Shown: positions 22,733 through 35,882 of the stretch, one piece after another
Numbering within the stretch: position 1 is the first letter of the stretch
How the letters are laid out: each line of letters opens with the position of its first letter
Assembly: GCF_001642475.1 (NCBI RefSeq)
Contig: NW_019173932.1
Span: 248,001 to 312,000, forward strand
From: Fonsecaea monophora
Lineage: Eukaryota; Ascomycota; Eurotiomycetes; Chaetothyriales; Herpotrichiellaceae
Reading direction: 5' to 3'
DNA: 64,000 nt
Position numbers and translations under genes: made by a program
The notes under the pieces: model-generated
What the model saw: the letters and a program-made list of their open reading frames with translations, nothing else
The model's database searches: none
Told to the model about the DNA's origin: nothing

Positions 22733-24884
22733 ATGCCAGCCCCCGACAATATTTACGAGAACGATGTCGACTTCACGACGCTGGCGCTGCAATATCCCGA
22801 TTTCGCCAAAAGGTGAGAAGGTCAAGATCCCCAGGCTCAGACCCCAGAGCACGGTGGATCGGACGAGGCAACTCAACTCCGTTATCTCTGTCTCTCTCCG
22901 TCGTCGTCAGTAAATTGTGGCGGGACAAACAAGTTTCAGTTTCAGCTAACGTCTCTGACGTCCAAGGCTAAAATCTAATCGTCAACTCGACTTCTCCGAT
23001 CCCGAAAGCGTCAGGTATGTCGATCGAAAGGAGTTGTGTCTGGCTTTGTTTAAGTCTAGCTATTGCTGCATTCTTCTCTCCTCTATGACTCTGGATGACG
23101 GTTCTCCAGACAATTGACCAAATGCCTCCTTCATCGAGACTTTGATCTCACCGTCGACCTTCCAGAAGATAGGCTGTGCCCGCCTGTACGTTTATATCAC
23201 CGCGCTTTAGGGGTGGAGTGATGTCTCTCTGTGCCCGTTGGTCCCATAGACAACTACCCACCCGATGGTGTTATTGATGTTGACGTTGGTGACGAATATA
23301 CAGGTCCCCAATCGGTTCAACTACATTCTCTTCATCCAGCGTTTGCTGGACAGCACCTCTCCTTCTTTCCACCAAGGTTTCGACCCTGACAGACAGGTGA
23401 TCGGACTCGATATGTGTGTAACTTTTTCCCGTCCCTGTTCCTATTTTCATCTAATACCACCCTTGTATAGGTCGTCCCTCACTTACTTTTGTCTCTATAT
23501 CTCTCCATCTAGAGGGGATATCTGTTCGCTGGCTAACTCTTGTTTTCGAGCGCGTTGTGAAAAAGCGGCACAGGGGCATCTGCAATTTACCCGCTTCTTG
23601 CTTGCCGACAACGCCCTCAATGGCGCTTCCTGGCTACAGAGATCGACGAGAAGAATCGCGAGTACGCGCAGAGAAACATCCTCACCAACAAGTTACAGGC
23701 ACGCATTAGACTGGTCGACACGGACGTCAAAGGAGACCGGCTAATCCCCACGGGCCAACTTGAGAGGTTTGACCGGTACGTGGAAGATGCCTTGCCCAGC
23801 ATTCCTCCCTCACCCCCTTTGTCGTCTAACGGTGAAGAGACGAATTTACCTAGTTATTTGACTTTGCTGAAGGCCTTTTTTCTTTTTCGTGTCTTACAGA
23901 ATTGACATCCTCCTCACGAACCCGCCTTTTTATGACTCGACAGAATCCCTCGTGGACTCCGCTCGCCAAAAATCCCGCCCGCCAAACTCAAGCTGCACCG
24001 GCTCGGCGGTGGAAATGATCACCCCCGGCGGCGAGGTCGGCTTCGTCTCCAAACTCGTCGCCGAATCACGCCTCCCGGCGAACAAGACGAAGATCCAGTG
24101 GTTCAGCGCCATGCTGGGGAAGTTGTCGAGTGTGGGCGCCGTCGTGGAAAGCCTTCGGGGCAGCGGATGCGGGAACTACGCGGTGACCGAGTTCGTGCAG
24201 GGCCAGAAAACGCGGCGGTGGTGCGTCGCCTGGAGCTGGATGGGGTACCGACCTCCCAACGACGTGGCGCGGTCCGTGGGCAGCGGGAGCGGCGTCGAGA
24301 AGAAACTGTTGCCTCCGATCACGGAGACGGAGTTCGAGGTTGAGGTGCCAGTACGGGGAGGGGACGGGCCGCTGAGCGTGCTCGACAGGGTCGCCGCGGA
24401 GATTCAGCGCTTGGACGGGGTGCTCTGGAAAATCGATCGAGCCAGCGGTGTGGGGATGTTCATGGCCAGGGACGGAGACGTGTGGAGTCGCAAGGCTCGG
24501 AGGAGGAAACAGGAGGCTGAGCGTGAACACGGAAGTGAATCTCAACCTCGCGCGAAGCGGATTGCGAACGAGCACGCAAGAGGGAGCAGACACGACGCAG
24601 ACACAGACATGAAGGACGACGACGACGAAGACAACGACGACGAAGAACCCGAACCTGAGCCCGCCCTCGTCGTGCGCATCTCCATTTCGCCCTCTCCTCC
24701 TTCTAGTTCTCGCTCTGCCTTTCGCGGCGCCGAACAAACCCACGACACCCCGTCCACGTCCACACCCACGTCCGCACTACAGACCCAGAATCAGATCCAC
24801 ATGCGGCATCTCCAGGGTGAGGATCCCGTCCTCTTTGAGAGTTTCTGCGGCTGGCTCAAGCGGAAGATGGTGGTGGCGGCGTGA
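22733..24884 (+). CDS. METTL16: METTL16-type RNA N6-adenosine methyltransferase
   Basis: Predicted SAM-dependent m6A writer of the METTL16 group, whose known target is A43 of U6 snRNA. Six exons (22733-22812, 22967-23014, 23110-23185, 23304-23413, 23566-23775, 23900-24884) give 502 residues. The first five are short; the last carries two thirds of the protein. The beginning NIYENDVDFTTLALQYPDF and RLKSNRQLDFSDPESVRQLT is family-typical. The SAM loop IGTGASAIYPLL (about 105-116) is recovered only when exon 5 starts at 23566, and TNPPFYDS carries the NPPF catalytic motif at about 182-185. Then come GGEVGFVSKLVAESR and GCGNYAVTEFVQGQKTRRW. Residues about 390-460 are a charged, Asp-rich low-complexity stretch. 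The vertebrate C-terminal VCR regions were not recognised. S. pombe has an orthologue; budding yeast does not. Confidence 0.92.
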
Positions 24885-25456
24885 TCGATCACTTCACTTC
24901 CATCGAGCCATCCGACCGACCAACCAACCAGTCAAGCATTGTTTTTCCATTCTCCTCCTATTGTATCGTAATGAAACGAAACGAAGAGGCAGAGTGAAGG
25001 GGAAAAGAAAGATCAATAAAATAAGCAGGACAGGATGAGATAACGAACGTCATTCCGCAATGAACAAACACATTCCCATTTCTCATTCTCATTCTTTCTT
25101 TTTCTCAATGGCCTTTCCTCTTTGATATACAGAGGGCACAAAGTCTCGTCTCGTTTCGTCTAGTTTAGTTCTGGTCCAGGGGGCCGAGATTCTAATTTTA
25201 TGCAAGGCTGAACTGACTGGTACAGATGGAGTCGAGTCCATCCCGTGTTCCCCGTGGTAAAGTACAGGAAATGCCAGAGAAAGATAAGATGCTCACGCAT
25301 TGGCATCTTGGGCCACAAAATATTTGTGTAGCAATGGACACATCTCTGAAAACCCTCCACCAAGTAAACCGCCATCTTGTTAAAAAAGCGTAGAGGCATA
25401 AATGGTCTGCCTGATCCTCCTCGCCCTGGTCCTCTTTCTCCCACTTCTCCCGTCTT
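24885..25456. other. Convergent spacer between METTL16-like gene and SEC7
   Basis: 3' flanks of two convergent genes, AT-richer than the surroundings, with repeated attctc/tttct units near 25080-25110 and cgtctcgtttcgtctagtttag at 25144-25165. No gene seen. Confidence 0.6.
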
Positions 25457-28400
25457 TTATACAGGCCCCGTTCTGCTTGTTCGACTTCCCCTCCTCCCAC
25501 CACTCTGTGAGAGCTCCAAGCCCCGGCTCAACTGACTTGGACTGGTGGGTGCAGCGCCAATACTGCCGTTTCGCGTCGAACTGACGCTGCCGTCCCTTCC
25601 CCTCATAAGAACCAGTTCAGGCATGTTAAACTTGACCTCTCCCACGCGGCGGAACATGCCCCAGAGTGCGTTGCGCAGCTCGGAGCCGATTTCTTTTTCT
25701 AACAAGCCCACGGCAAGGGGGTAGAATGTGTCGAGGTGCTTCTCAAAGCTGTCCTTGGGGAAGTTCGTGTACCCCTCTAGGACATCAATGACGACGGGCC
25801 TCCATGCGACGATGTTTCGTTGTTGAGTCTCCTCGTCCAGGAGAATGAAGGAGCGGATAATGTCGGCGCACAATCTTGAAGTCACCATGAAATTAGCAAC
25901 AGATCGAAACTCTCAGGAGAAGACAATAACTTACGGTATCAGGGCACCTTCGGTTTGATCACGACTTGACCTCCGCTCTTCCCCTTCGTCATGATACATC
26001 CTGAGGAGGATACTAACATATGTATTCGCCGATCCGGATTCTTGCTTCAACAAGTTTGGTGGTTGTCGCATGAACCCTTGTCTCCAAAGAGCCATGCGGA
26101 GATCTTTGTCACCATTGAACTTCTTGGCGAATTGATACGACTTCTTCAAGAGCGCCATCAGGCGCAGGAGCTCCGATGAGGGAATTTGGGCATAGACCGA
26201 GTCGTTGGAGAAGAGCTCTGCGACGGTCTCGATCATTAGCAGCTGGAGGACGCAGTTGGTGATGATCTTGTTGAAGAACCGTCGGCGGGCAGCCGTCACC
26301 ACTGGTGCAGGTGCTTGCATATCTGAATGTGGGCGATAATCCTCCAGCTCCTGAGTGCTCTGGGCTGCGGGAATTTCAGAAATATGGGCTGCCGAGCTTA
26401 CTTGCGATTCCAAGGAGGGAGTTGCACCGTGAAAGGATGCGGGTGCACCATTCGTCGTTGGAGTTTCGACTATCGTGGTTCCGGAAATCGATAGACCGTC
26501 GGATCCATCGTGGCCTGGAGAAGGTCGAGCATCAGACATCGTTGCTGCGGCCGAGAACAGTTCATAAGCTGTCGTCCGGTTGAAGAGCTCGACGAATGCA
26601 GTCACAATTCGTGACCAATGCTCGGGAGAGAATTTCGTGACGTTCTGGAGAATCAGTTGCTGGAGACAGTTGCTTCCTATTCGAGCAATGGTGTCGTTTT
26701 CTTGACATATGCACAATGTGAGAAGATCCAGAAAGCGGTCAAGCATGTGTTCTAGTGAGTCAAAATAATGTGTGAAGAGTGTGATCATGTTTCGAAGAGC
26801 TTGGATCATTGTCGTCGACAGCCATACCGACAGTTCCTCGTGGTTGGGGGCCTTTGACATCTCCGACTTGCTCTGCAAGACGACAAAGATCGGGTATAGT
26901 AATTGGCGCCAAAGGACATCCCAGAACTCGGTAGGAAAATCACCGCCATATCTGATCAGCGTTTCAAACAGATAGGTGAGAGCTCTGGACCGTACTTCAA
27001 GATCCTCGCCCGTCATCAGAACATCCTGGTATGCAATCAGGACCGGGTACCAGAACTGTTCCTCCTCGGTTTGTGAGGTAGGTTGCTTGACGCCTGCTAC
27101 CACGCCAGATTCCTCGTATTCAGGGATCTTGCCGTGACGTCTGGAAAGCGGACATTCTGGCGTTTTCAGCATCTTTGGTACCGTGGACTTGAGCAGTTCG
27201 ATCGCCTGCAGTGATTTCTTCTGGAACTTGAGGTTCTTGGAGAACTCAGTCAGACAAACAACCAGATCAGGAAACGAGCCTTGCGAGATGACCACGCCGA
27301 ACCGGGTATTGTAGATCTGATTGGTGTAGTCGAAAGCGATGTTGACAATAGCCTCATACTGTTCTCTGGCAGCAACTGAGAAGACGCCGAACATGGTCTT
27401 CCACCCCGACCTGATGTTGTCCCCCCGCGCTTGGATCATCTGGATCAAACACCTCAAGACCATGTCCTTGACCGTGACAACGGTGCTGTTCGCCATCACA
27501 TGCTCAAATGGCTTCAAGAAGTCTTTTTGGAATTTGAACCCGGGCAGCTCCTCGATTTCCATGAACCTCATTGAGAGCTGGCGGAGAGAATCCAGGGCGA
27601 AGAAGACCACCGCGGTATTGTTGTGGCAGCCAACTTGGTTGAAGTGCTCCCCGAGCACCTCCCAGATCCTGGTCCATTCTATCCTGACTCTGGTCATATT
27701 GTAATAGCTGATTTCCACAAGCTTTTGGAGACTATACATCCGCGGAGCCTCGCTATTTCCAGAAGACTGGATCTCTTGCCAACTGACGTCGCTCAATGCC
27801 TGGACGAAGTCGACAATCGCCTCAGACGATAGCTTGGCAGTGTTGGTGAAAATCCGGTCGACCCCTCGGACCATGTCTGTAGACTTGGTTTCATCCGCAA
27901 CTTCTGGTCGGAAAGTATGCGCAGATCTCGGTCGCGGTCGTTTGACGGCTTGCATCGAACGGCGACTTCTGGTCCCGTCCCTCGAGGAACCTGAGGGTGT
28001 GGAAATGTTGGCCCGTGTAACATCAGGGATGACCCCTTCATCTATCCCGGTGGAGAGGAGCTGTAGTCTGTCGAGTTGGCTGATGCACGTCAAAACCTCC
28101 CGCCAGGAGGATTTCAAGAGATCACCCTCTGTCAAAGCAACCTCAATGAGCACCTTCAACGCCTCCAAGTTCTTGGCCATCATTTCCTTGAGATTACCCA
28201 GGTTGGTGAATTTGGCCAGAGCCGTGACAAATGCGACTCTGGGCGTCTCCAAGTCAAACCTGCAGGCGATTCTGATAGCCAACCTCAAGCCGTCTAGGCA
28301 CTGCCTGATCAGATCTAGGTTCTGTGCATCCTGCATCTGACTGGAAAAGGCTGAGAGAAATGACATCCATGTCACGTTGAACATGGGGCCCACATGCTTG

Positions 28401-31400
28401 ATCGAGGTCGCTGGAATGAATCTTGACAGCGCCTCCCGGACTGCGGAACGCTTCTGCGCCCTGATGAGGCTCCGATATAACTGTTCCGTCTTGTTAGCCA
28501 TTTCCTCGGACGCCTGGGTGTATTTTTCTTTTTGCAGGTCTCTGCCGACATTGGCCAGCGCTTGACCTGCCCTTGAGGCAAAACCCGTACTTGTAGCAGC
28601 AGCAATCCCCAACTCGGCAGCGTGTACTCGCTCAGAATCCAGGACGATTTCATTGTTGGAAATTTCTTCGAAGATGCCACTCAGATATTCTGCGGGAAGA
28701 TCCTGACCGTCGTTGATTCCCCTGTTATTCTTGATGAAGTCGTCCACAGTCATTCTAGCGCCTTTCACCTTTGCACTGTGTTGATCTGTGTTTAACATGA
28801 TGACCGAATATGCTAGTACATAAGCAGTGTCAGCATTTGCAAATGCATTTGGGTTGCCACTGAGGTAACGTTCAGCGAACTTCAGCATGAAGCGATCGAT
28901 CTTTTGTGCTTCTCCTGGTAGGCGGAAACTTTGTAGGAACTGCCGGAGGGCATCGACAAACCGCCTCTTGCTGAAGTCCATCATGTCCACGAAAGCATGC
29001 ATGATGGCAACGTTTTTCTCATCGCCTTCGCCGAGGTACTCTCCCAGCATTGCTTTGTCTAGTCTGTCATTTGCATACAAGAACTTGGCAATATCCTGAG
29101 GGCTGTCACTGCGGATAAATCCTTCGGCCAAGAGCGCTTTGATTCCTCGTTTCGGCTTAAAGTTGAATTGTCGGATGGCCTCGTTGAGAGCGAACTTTCG
29201 CATTCTCACTTTCTCGACTTCGGTTGGGTCATCCTCTACCACCGGTGTGGTGATCCCTGAATCGCTACCTAAGCCTGGAGCGCGAGGCGACGGAGGTGGC
29301 TTTTCGCTGTAGTCCAATGACTCCCTAGAGTCTTCATATGAGCCCCTTGACGCTGGATATCTAGATCCATTCATCTGTTCCGGGCTCCCTTGACTCGACC
29401 AATTATCGAGTGAGTGAAGAATTTCAACTAGGCAACGCAATGATTGCTGCTTCAGAGCATACTCAACCGGTATTGTGGGCGGAGGTGGCGGATGATGACT
29501 TAAGCTTGCTGTCGATAGCCCGGGAAGTAATGCGCCCCGTGAATGCCATTCAGAGACCGGCGTTGCTGGTTTTGTTTGCTGTTCTTGGTATTGGTGTTGT
29601 TGGACAGCAGTGACTACAACGGGTGTGCTGCAGATCCGGGATAGATGTTCAATGATTTCTTGGTACATGTTGTCCAGGGCCGTCCGGTCGCAGTCGTAAT
29701 TAAGGTAGATCTCAACAAGAGCACGAGGATCGCCCGAGAGCCTTTCCAAAACGTCCATGAACATTTGCTTCTGAAAAAGTGGCGCATTTCGCCGTTCCAA
29801 TACCGCAAGATAGACCTCTTTTAGGAAAACCTCAAGTTCCTTTTTCAGCAGCACACGCATGTGCTTCAGCGAAAGCCAAAATATTTCGCAGCATACTTCG
29901 TAAACCCTCGGAACTGAGCTCGCTGCGTTCCGGGAAAGACTGAGACACAAGTGAGGTTTGGCCACTTGCAAGAATGGCGTGGGCTCCGCGTTGTTGCCAC
30001 TCTTAATATTCGAGAACGAAGATGTAAAGACTGTGGTGTAGTTGTTGATGACATGATAAATCAAATGTAAGGATAAGAGCTTCGAGCGCATGTTTTGACT
30101 CCGAAGATCCTGCTGCTGATCGTAGGTCAAGACTTTCTGACTTAGTTTGCACAGCGAACGAAACACCAAGAAGGCATCTTTGATGTAGACGTCGTCTTCA
30201 TCCTCGGGAGATAGCTCCGTCTCGTCGCGTTCTTCCTGCAAGCTGGATCGAGATACCGGAGCGGAACTCGTGCGGGTGTTTTTGCGCTCTCGTCTGACCC
30301 GCGTGACGGTCGTTGGAGCGCTGTCAGCGACAATTGCATCGTCGAGGTTCTTGTGGTTCTCGAAGCTTTGCAGGGTCAGTTTCTCCTGGCCAGGGGACAA
30401 CCCTTCTGCAAGTTGCGGAGGAGTCTCATGGTCTGGAGTGTCCACCTGTCCGTTCATGCCGTTCACACCGCTGTGGCCAAGCATGGATGTCTCTGCAGAC
30501 AAGGCTTCGTCCGTCTTCGCTTCGTTGCTTTCCCTTAGTCGTGCCTCCTTCAAGTCCAGACGAACTCTAACTCTTTCAAAAACCGTGGCAATCATCTGAA
30601 GCAGAGATCCCTGGGCAACCTGTTGATTTTGGCTGGATTTAGAATATATAAAAATGTTGTAGATTTGGCGGACGGCTTTCAAGAGACCTGCGCCGTGCAC
30701 GACGATCTTGTCGTCAAGGACAGCTGCGAGCAATGACTTGATAATCTGTTGCTGAATTTCCACCGCAGTAGCTTCGTTTTCAAAGCAGTCACAGATCGCC
30801 TCAATCGCTCTTTCAATGAGAGGAGGGGTGTCCGGTGACCCTGCTTGGCTGGTTGCGACAGCTGGAAATGCAAAATATGAATAGCTGATCAGTTTTCCAA
30901 TGCAATCCAACGCCGTCACCTGCAGAGGGATCGTAAACGATTTGGTTGCCATCTGTAACGGGCGGAATATGATCTCTGGATTGACTGCCTGTTCCGTGCT
31001 CTTGATGTTTGACAAAGCGGCCTGAACAGCATCTGCAAATTCCTTATTCCTGCGGACTTCCTTAGCTGCGCCGATCGTTTCAAGAGCACTGACTACGAAG
31101 ACAGTGGAGTTGACCTGCGGTGGACGTGCTGCTGCCGTTGTATGTCGTCGCTCCACTACATCTGCGTGGCTCTCCGTCAAAACTGCTGCGGGGCCTCCTC
31201 TGGGGTCTGGTTCATCATCCTGGTGTTGGGCCGGACGCTCCTCTGCTCTTCTCGAACCGTCGTATCCAGCATCCAAAGGCGCATCCTCGACACCATCTGT
31301 TCGGGGAGCTTGTCCCGACTCTTCCCCAGTTCCAGCACCGTTTTCAGAGTCCTGTTGGGACTCTTTCACCACCGAGGCATCGTCTTCAGAGACGGCCTCG

Positions 31401-31615
31401 CTGCTCCCGTCTGGTGATCCATCTTCCGCATCCGCATCCTCGACGGTTATTGTTACCCCATGACTTGATGGCTCGTCCGGGTCGATCTCGTCGGTGGAAG
31501 CCACCTCATGTCCGGGCACAGTGGCCTCAGCCTCGTCTTCCGAGATAGGCTCTGATTGTAAGTCGTGGTCCGGGTGAGTGTCGACTTGAGGCGGCTCACT
31601 CTCGACGCCAGACAT
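25457..31615 (-). CDS. SEC7: Sec7/BIG-type guanine nucleotide exchange factor for Arf
   Basis: Large trans-Golgi Arf1 GEF. Exon 1 (31615-25935) is 5.7 kb without interruption; a 60-nt intron (GTAAGT, acceptor TTCAAG) leads to exon 2 (25874-25457). Together they encode 2032 residues, matching yeast Sec7 (2009). Order: an acidic, disordered N-terminus; a DCB region from about 180; the HUS box as EIYLNYDCDRTALDN near 650; the Sec7 domain at about 800-990 with the catalytic glutamic finger in FRLPGEAQKIDRF (Glu near 902) and the second motif NADTAYVLAYSVIMLNTDQH; then HDS repeats to the C-terminus. The C-terminal tail is Ser/Arg/Gly-rich. The start is the first ATG and is followed by the acidic MSGVESEPP. 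It is divergent from LAT1. Confidence 0.97.
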
Positions 31616-32284
31616 TTGGCCGGGCGCGGAAAGGAGGATTATGGAGCAGACGGAGGATTATGGATCACCTGAAATCGGGAGGGAATGTTGGACACATTGC
31701 AGTTGTAGGGTCGACGCAAGAAAGTAAGGAATGATGGTTGCGGGTTCGATCTATACCAATCTTCGTTGTGGTGTTGCCAGGAATAATCAGTGCCTGCTCA
31801 CATCTGTCAAATGCTGCGGAGAGTCAGGGTGTAGGTAGCCAAGTAGCGTTAACCCTCCAGGTCCTCCCTTGGGGACAGGGTGTTCTGCGTTCAGGTATTG
31901 AGACCAATGGCGCTGCTTACGTGGTTGCAACGGGCGGACTGAAGTCAAGCTGCACCAGCTGGAGCTTTTGCCCTCCGGAGCTCCAATCGTTGGGTCTGAC
32001 TAGCCTAGGGAGCGGCCCCCCAAAAAAGCTGTCACCCGCCTGGTCTCTCCCTGCCATTTCGGAAACCGGAGTGGAGTTGGGACTTTGTTGCTCAACCCAT
32101 TTTCTTAGCTGCCACCAACACTCCAACGATCCTTTATATCTTGCAACCTTCATTGCCGAAAGGACCGTCATCTGTCAGGGTTCTCTTCTATCTCTTTTCT
32201 CTTCCTCGTCGCTCCTTTGTCCTCATTGAGCCCTCCCAGACTGCGGCCCGAATTCCTCCTTTCCGCCGCCGCTGGTGCTTCCCA
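31616..32284. promoter_or_regulatory. Divergent promoter region of SEC7 and LAT1
   Basis: About 670 bases between divergent starts. A TATA-like tttatatctt lies at 32133-32142 on the LAT1 side and is followed by a CT-rich leader (32175-32230). Confidence 0.5.
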
Positions 32285-33946
32285 ATGGCGACCTCAACGC
32301 TGTTGGCCCGCTCAGGGTCACGCATCCTGCTTCAATCCTCCGCGAGCTCAAGAGTTAGCAAGAGTGCCTTGCAAAGACTACAGAAATCAGCAGGGTACAG
32401 GATGCACCCTGAAGAAGCGCACACATTCATTAACCTACGTGTACAGAGCCCAGCCGTTCCCCTGTCTGTCAGTGTTAAGCCGCTACTATGCATCGAAATG
32501 TGCGCCTCGATCCTACGATTTTCCTTGCGTGGCTTGAATATGACTGACACTGCCCGATAGCATTTCCCCCTCATACTGTGATCAGTATGCCCGCACTCTC
32601 GCCCACCATGTCCGCTGGCAACATTGGCGCATGGCAGAAAAAGGTCGGGGACACATTGGCTCCCGGAGATGTCCTTGTCGAGATTGAAACGGACAAAGCT
32701 CAAATGGATTTCGAGTTTCAAGAGGAAGGTGTACTTGCAAAGATTCTCAAAGAGACGGGCGAAAAGGACGTCGCAGTCGGAAACGTAAGGCAACTGTAAT
32801 CACAACTCTGGTGCAGACGTACTAACACAAAACCAGCCGATTGCGGTGATGGTCGAGGAAGGAACAGACGTCTCGGCATTCGAATCCTTCACTCTCGAAG
32901 ACGCCGGCGGCGACAAAGCACCTCCGCAGGAGAAACCAGCAGAAGAGACATCTGAAGCCACGGAGAAGCCAGACTCGGGTTCTGGTACAGCACCTCCTGC
33001 CGGAACTAAAGAGTCTAAGCCCGAAGCTGTCGAAGCTGACACCACAGGCGAGAAGCTCCAGTCCGTGCTGGACAGGGAGCCAGTCATCAGCCCTGCTGTC
33101 AAAAAGCTGGCTCTGGAAAAGGGTGTTCCTATCAAGTCCGTCAAAGGCACTGGTCCTGGAGGACGGATCACCCTTGCCGACATTGAGAAATATAAACCTG
33201 CCGCAGGCACTGGACCTTCCGCTGCGGCTGGCCCATCTTACGAGGACATTCCTGCAAGCTCGATGCGCAAGACCATTGCTACACGACTCCGCGAGTCCAT
33301 GAACCAAAACCCTCACTATTTTGTCTCGACAACTCTTTCAGTAACAAAACTGCTTAAGCTGAGAGAGGCACTCAATGCTGCTTCTGAGGGCAAGTACAAA
33401 TTGTCCGTCAACGATTTCCTGATCAAAGCCTGCGCCATTGCATGCAAGAAGGTGCCTGCTGTGAACTCTAGTTGGAGAGAAGACGGTGGTCAGTCCATCA
33501 TTCGTCAACACAACACAGTGGATGTGAGTGTTGCTGTGGCCACTCCCGTTGGCTTGATGACTCCCATCGTCAAGAATGCCGACAGCATTGGTCTCTCCGC
33601 AATTTCAAACTCTGTCAAAGACCTTGGAAAGCGAGCACGAGATGGCAAGCTCAAGCCAGAAGAGTATCAGGGTGGCACATTCACAATCAGCAATATGGGC
33701 ATGAACCACGCGGTTGAAAGATTTACTGCGGTAATCAACCCGCCGCAGGCCGCTATTCTCGCCGTTGGCACCACTCGCAAGGTTGCTGTCCCGGTCGAGA
33801 CAGAAGAGGGCACGGTCACTGAATGGGATGACCAAATCATTGTCACTGGCAGCTTCGACCACAAGGTTGTGGACGGGGCCGTGGGAGCTGAATGGATCAA
33901 GGAATTGAAGAAGGTGGTGGAGAACCCCTTGGAGATGATGCTGTGA
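32285..33946 (+). CDS. LAT1: Pyruvate dehydrogenase E2, dihydrolipoyl acetyltransferase
   Basis: Core subunit of the mitochondrial pyruvate dehydrogenase complex; it transfers the acetyl group from lipoamide to CoA. Exons 32285-32394, 32447-32499, 32561-32784 and 32837-33946 give 498 residues. The N-terminus is an Arg/Ser-rich mitochondrial presequence ending near SRYYASKS. The lipoyl domain follows, with the lipoylated lysine in EIETDKAQM (about Lys100); then an Ala/Pro/Glu linker, the E1/E3-binding domain (VISPAVKKLALEKGVPIKSV), a second linker, and the catalytic domain with DHKVVDGAVGAEW (His about 471, Asp about 475) near the C-terminus. The exon 2 join is supported because only this frame gives YYASKSFPPHTVISMPALSP. 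Exon 2 is only 53 nt. Confidence 0.96.
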
Positions 33947-34537
33947 GAGTGATTGTCGGGTTTGGCTGGATTTAGCGAGGCGGATGCAGGACTGGCTTGT
34001 ACAAAATTATTCTCCCTTGCTTCTTTGGCAAAAGTTCCGCCTACATTTGTGTTTGTCCTTCAATGCTACTAATTGAACTCTGGTCAACGCGGTGAGAGCC
34101 TTTTGTCATAATGCTAAGGAACGGAGAACAGCTTTGGATGGAAACAACCGGAGGAGCTTCTTTGTGCCACCTATCCTGACCATGGTATCATGGTTGAGCA
34201 CAGTACATGAAAATAGCGACATGGTCCATGGCATTATTGTTGGAACTTGACATCTATTCCCTAATCCCAACATCTCCCAACGAGATGGTGGCGCTCTATT
34301 ATGCTCGGCAAGGCTGTCGAATCGGAGCGCTCTGGGTTAATCGGCCGAGCAAGGCTCGCCAAGTCCCGACCAAGGCCGAATTTGTGAGGGCTAAAGTTTT
34401 TGGTGAGAGATGAGGGCCTTGCGCTGATCTGGTTGCGGCGAAGAACTCACTTCCTCATCGTGATCCCTCAACTTGCTTGCTACCGATCGTTCTTTTCACC
34501 TGCGACTGTGTGTAATAAAAGGGCTCCAGAGCCCTCC
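33947..34537. other. Spacer between LAT1 and the carrier gene
   Basis: LAT1 3' flank and upstream region of the mitochondrial carrier gene. A short ATG frame (34207-34413) has no family resemblance. Nothing else seen. Confidence 0.6.
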
Positions 34538-35882
34538 ATGAGCCTAACTTCACGCCTTTCGAATTGGTTCTCCTCAGACAGCTCCGTCGGAAATCCTGCG
34601 ATCGGAGTCCAGCACAATGGCTATGCGGAACCAGACTTTGATCTCGACGGCGCACGACAGAATAAACGGCCGCGGACAATGGAGAGACTGGAAGAGGAGG
34701 AGACCGACTTGGAACTGAAAAGACCCCCATACCTCCATGTATGTTACAAGCACTCAATGCCAGCCCTTGAAGCCGGGCCGCCTTTGCTAATGCAGATTGA
34801 CAGTCGATGCTTGCCGGAGGCATAGGCGGCACGACAGGCGATATTCTCATGCATTCTCTAGATACTGTAAAGACGAGACAGCAGGGAGACCCTCACTTCC
34901 CCCCAAAATATGCCTCATTGTCCGACTCCTACATCAAGATCTTCCGGCAAGAGGGTGTGAGAAGAGGTCTTTACGGAGGCTTTACTGCGGCTATGTTGGG
35001 CTCCTTCCCAGGCACAGTTATCTTTTTTGGGTCATATGAATATTGCAAGCGACATATGCTGGATCGTGGTATCAACCCGTCTATATCATATCTCGCCAGT
35101 GGTGCGCTCCCACCCCCCAGTCCGCGGTATTGCTGCGCACGTGCTCATGTGTGATTCTAGGTTTTCTTGCCGACCTTGCGGCGTCCATCGTGTACGTTCC
35201 GTCCGAAGTGCTAAAGACCCGATTGCAACTGCAAGGTCGATATAACAACCCTTTTTTTAATTCCGGATACAACTACAAGTCAACGTGGGATGCAGCGCGG
35301 ACAATAGCTAGGACAGAAGGATTTGGAGCATTATACTCCGGATACAAAGCCACCATTGTCCGTGACCTACCGTTCTCGGCACTACAGTTTGCATTTTACG
35401 AACAGGAGCGCAGATTTGCTCAGAGCTGTATGGAAACTCAAGATATTGGACTGGGGCTGGAAATCTTCACTGCTGCTTCGGCGGGTGGTGCGGCGGGTGT
35501 TATAACCTGCCCACTTGATGTCGTAAAGACCAGGACACAGACCCAGATCAGCCCAAATCGTGCGAAAAACAGCCAGACTTCACATCGAGAAACCCCAACC
35601 ACAAGCAGCCAGAAAGCGGGCGCCAAAAATCCGACGCAGACAAGACTGATCCATTCGGGGCCTCGAACAGTGCCGCATACCACTCCTACACTCGACACCT
35701 CTTCTGTCATGGAAGGGCTACGCTTGATATACAAAACTGAGGGTGTTGCCGGCCTGTTCCGTGGAGTTGGACCCAGGTTTGTTTGGACGAGTGTCCAGAG
35801 TGGAACTATGCTTGTCCTGTACCAATATTTGTTGAAACAAATGGAGCAGTTTCGATCTCAGGAAGGGACGGGAGTGATGTGA
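34538..35882 (+). CDS. MME1: Mitochondrial carrier family protein, MME1/YMR166C-like
   Basis: Inner-membrane solute carrier, 406 residues, from exons 34538-34738, 34804-35101 and 35161-35882. Three repeats carry the carrier signature P-x-D/E-x-x-K/R, seen as HSLDTVKTR (Pro replaced by Ser), VPSEVLKTR and CPLDVVKTR, each followed by the gly-rich element (EGVRRGLYGGF, EGFGALYSGYK, EGVAGLFRGVGP). An acidic N-terminal extension of about 67 residues occupies exon 1. A polar Ser/Thr-rich insert of about 60 residues sits in the matrix loop of the third repeat. Yeast YMR166C (Mme1, reported as a Mg2+ exporter) is the closest relative I can name. The substrate here is inferred from that and is only moderately sure. 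Confidence 0.9.

Noticed and set aside
24066..24743. 225-residue frame antisense to the METTL16-like gene
   Set aside because: Lies entirely inside a well-supported exon and contains runs (VVVVFVVVV) mirroring the Asp codons of the sense strand.
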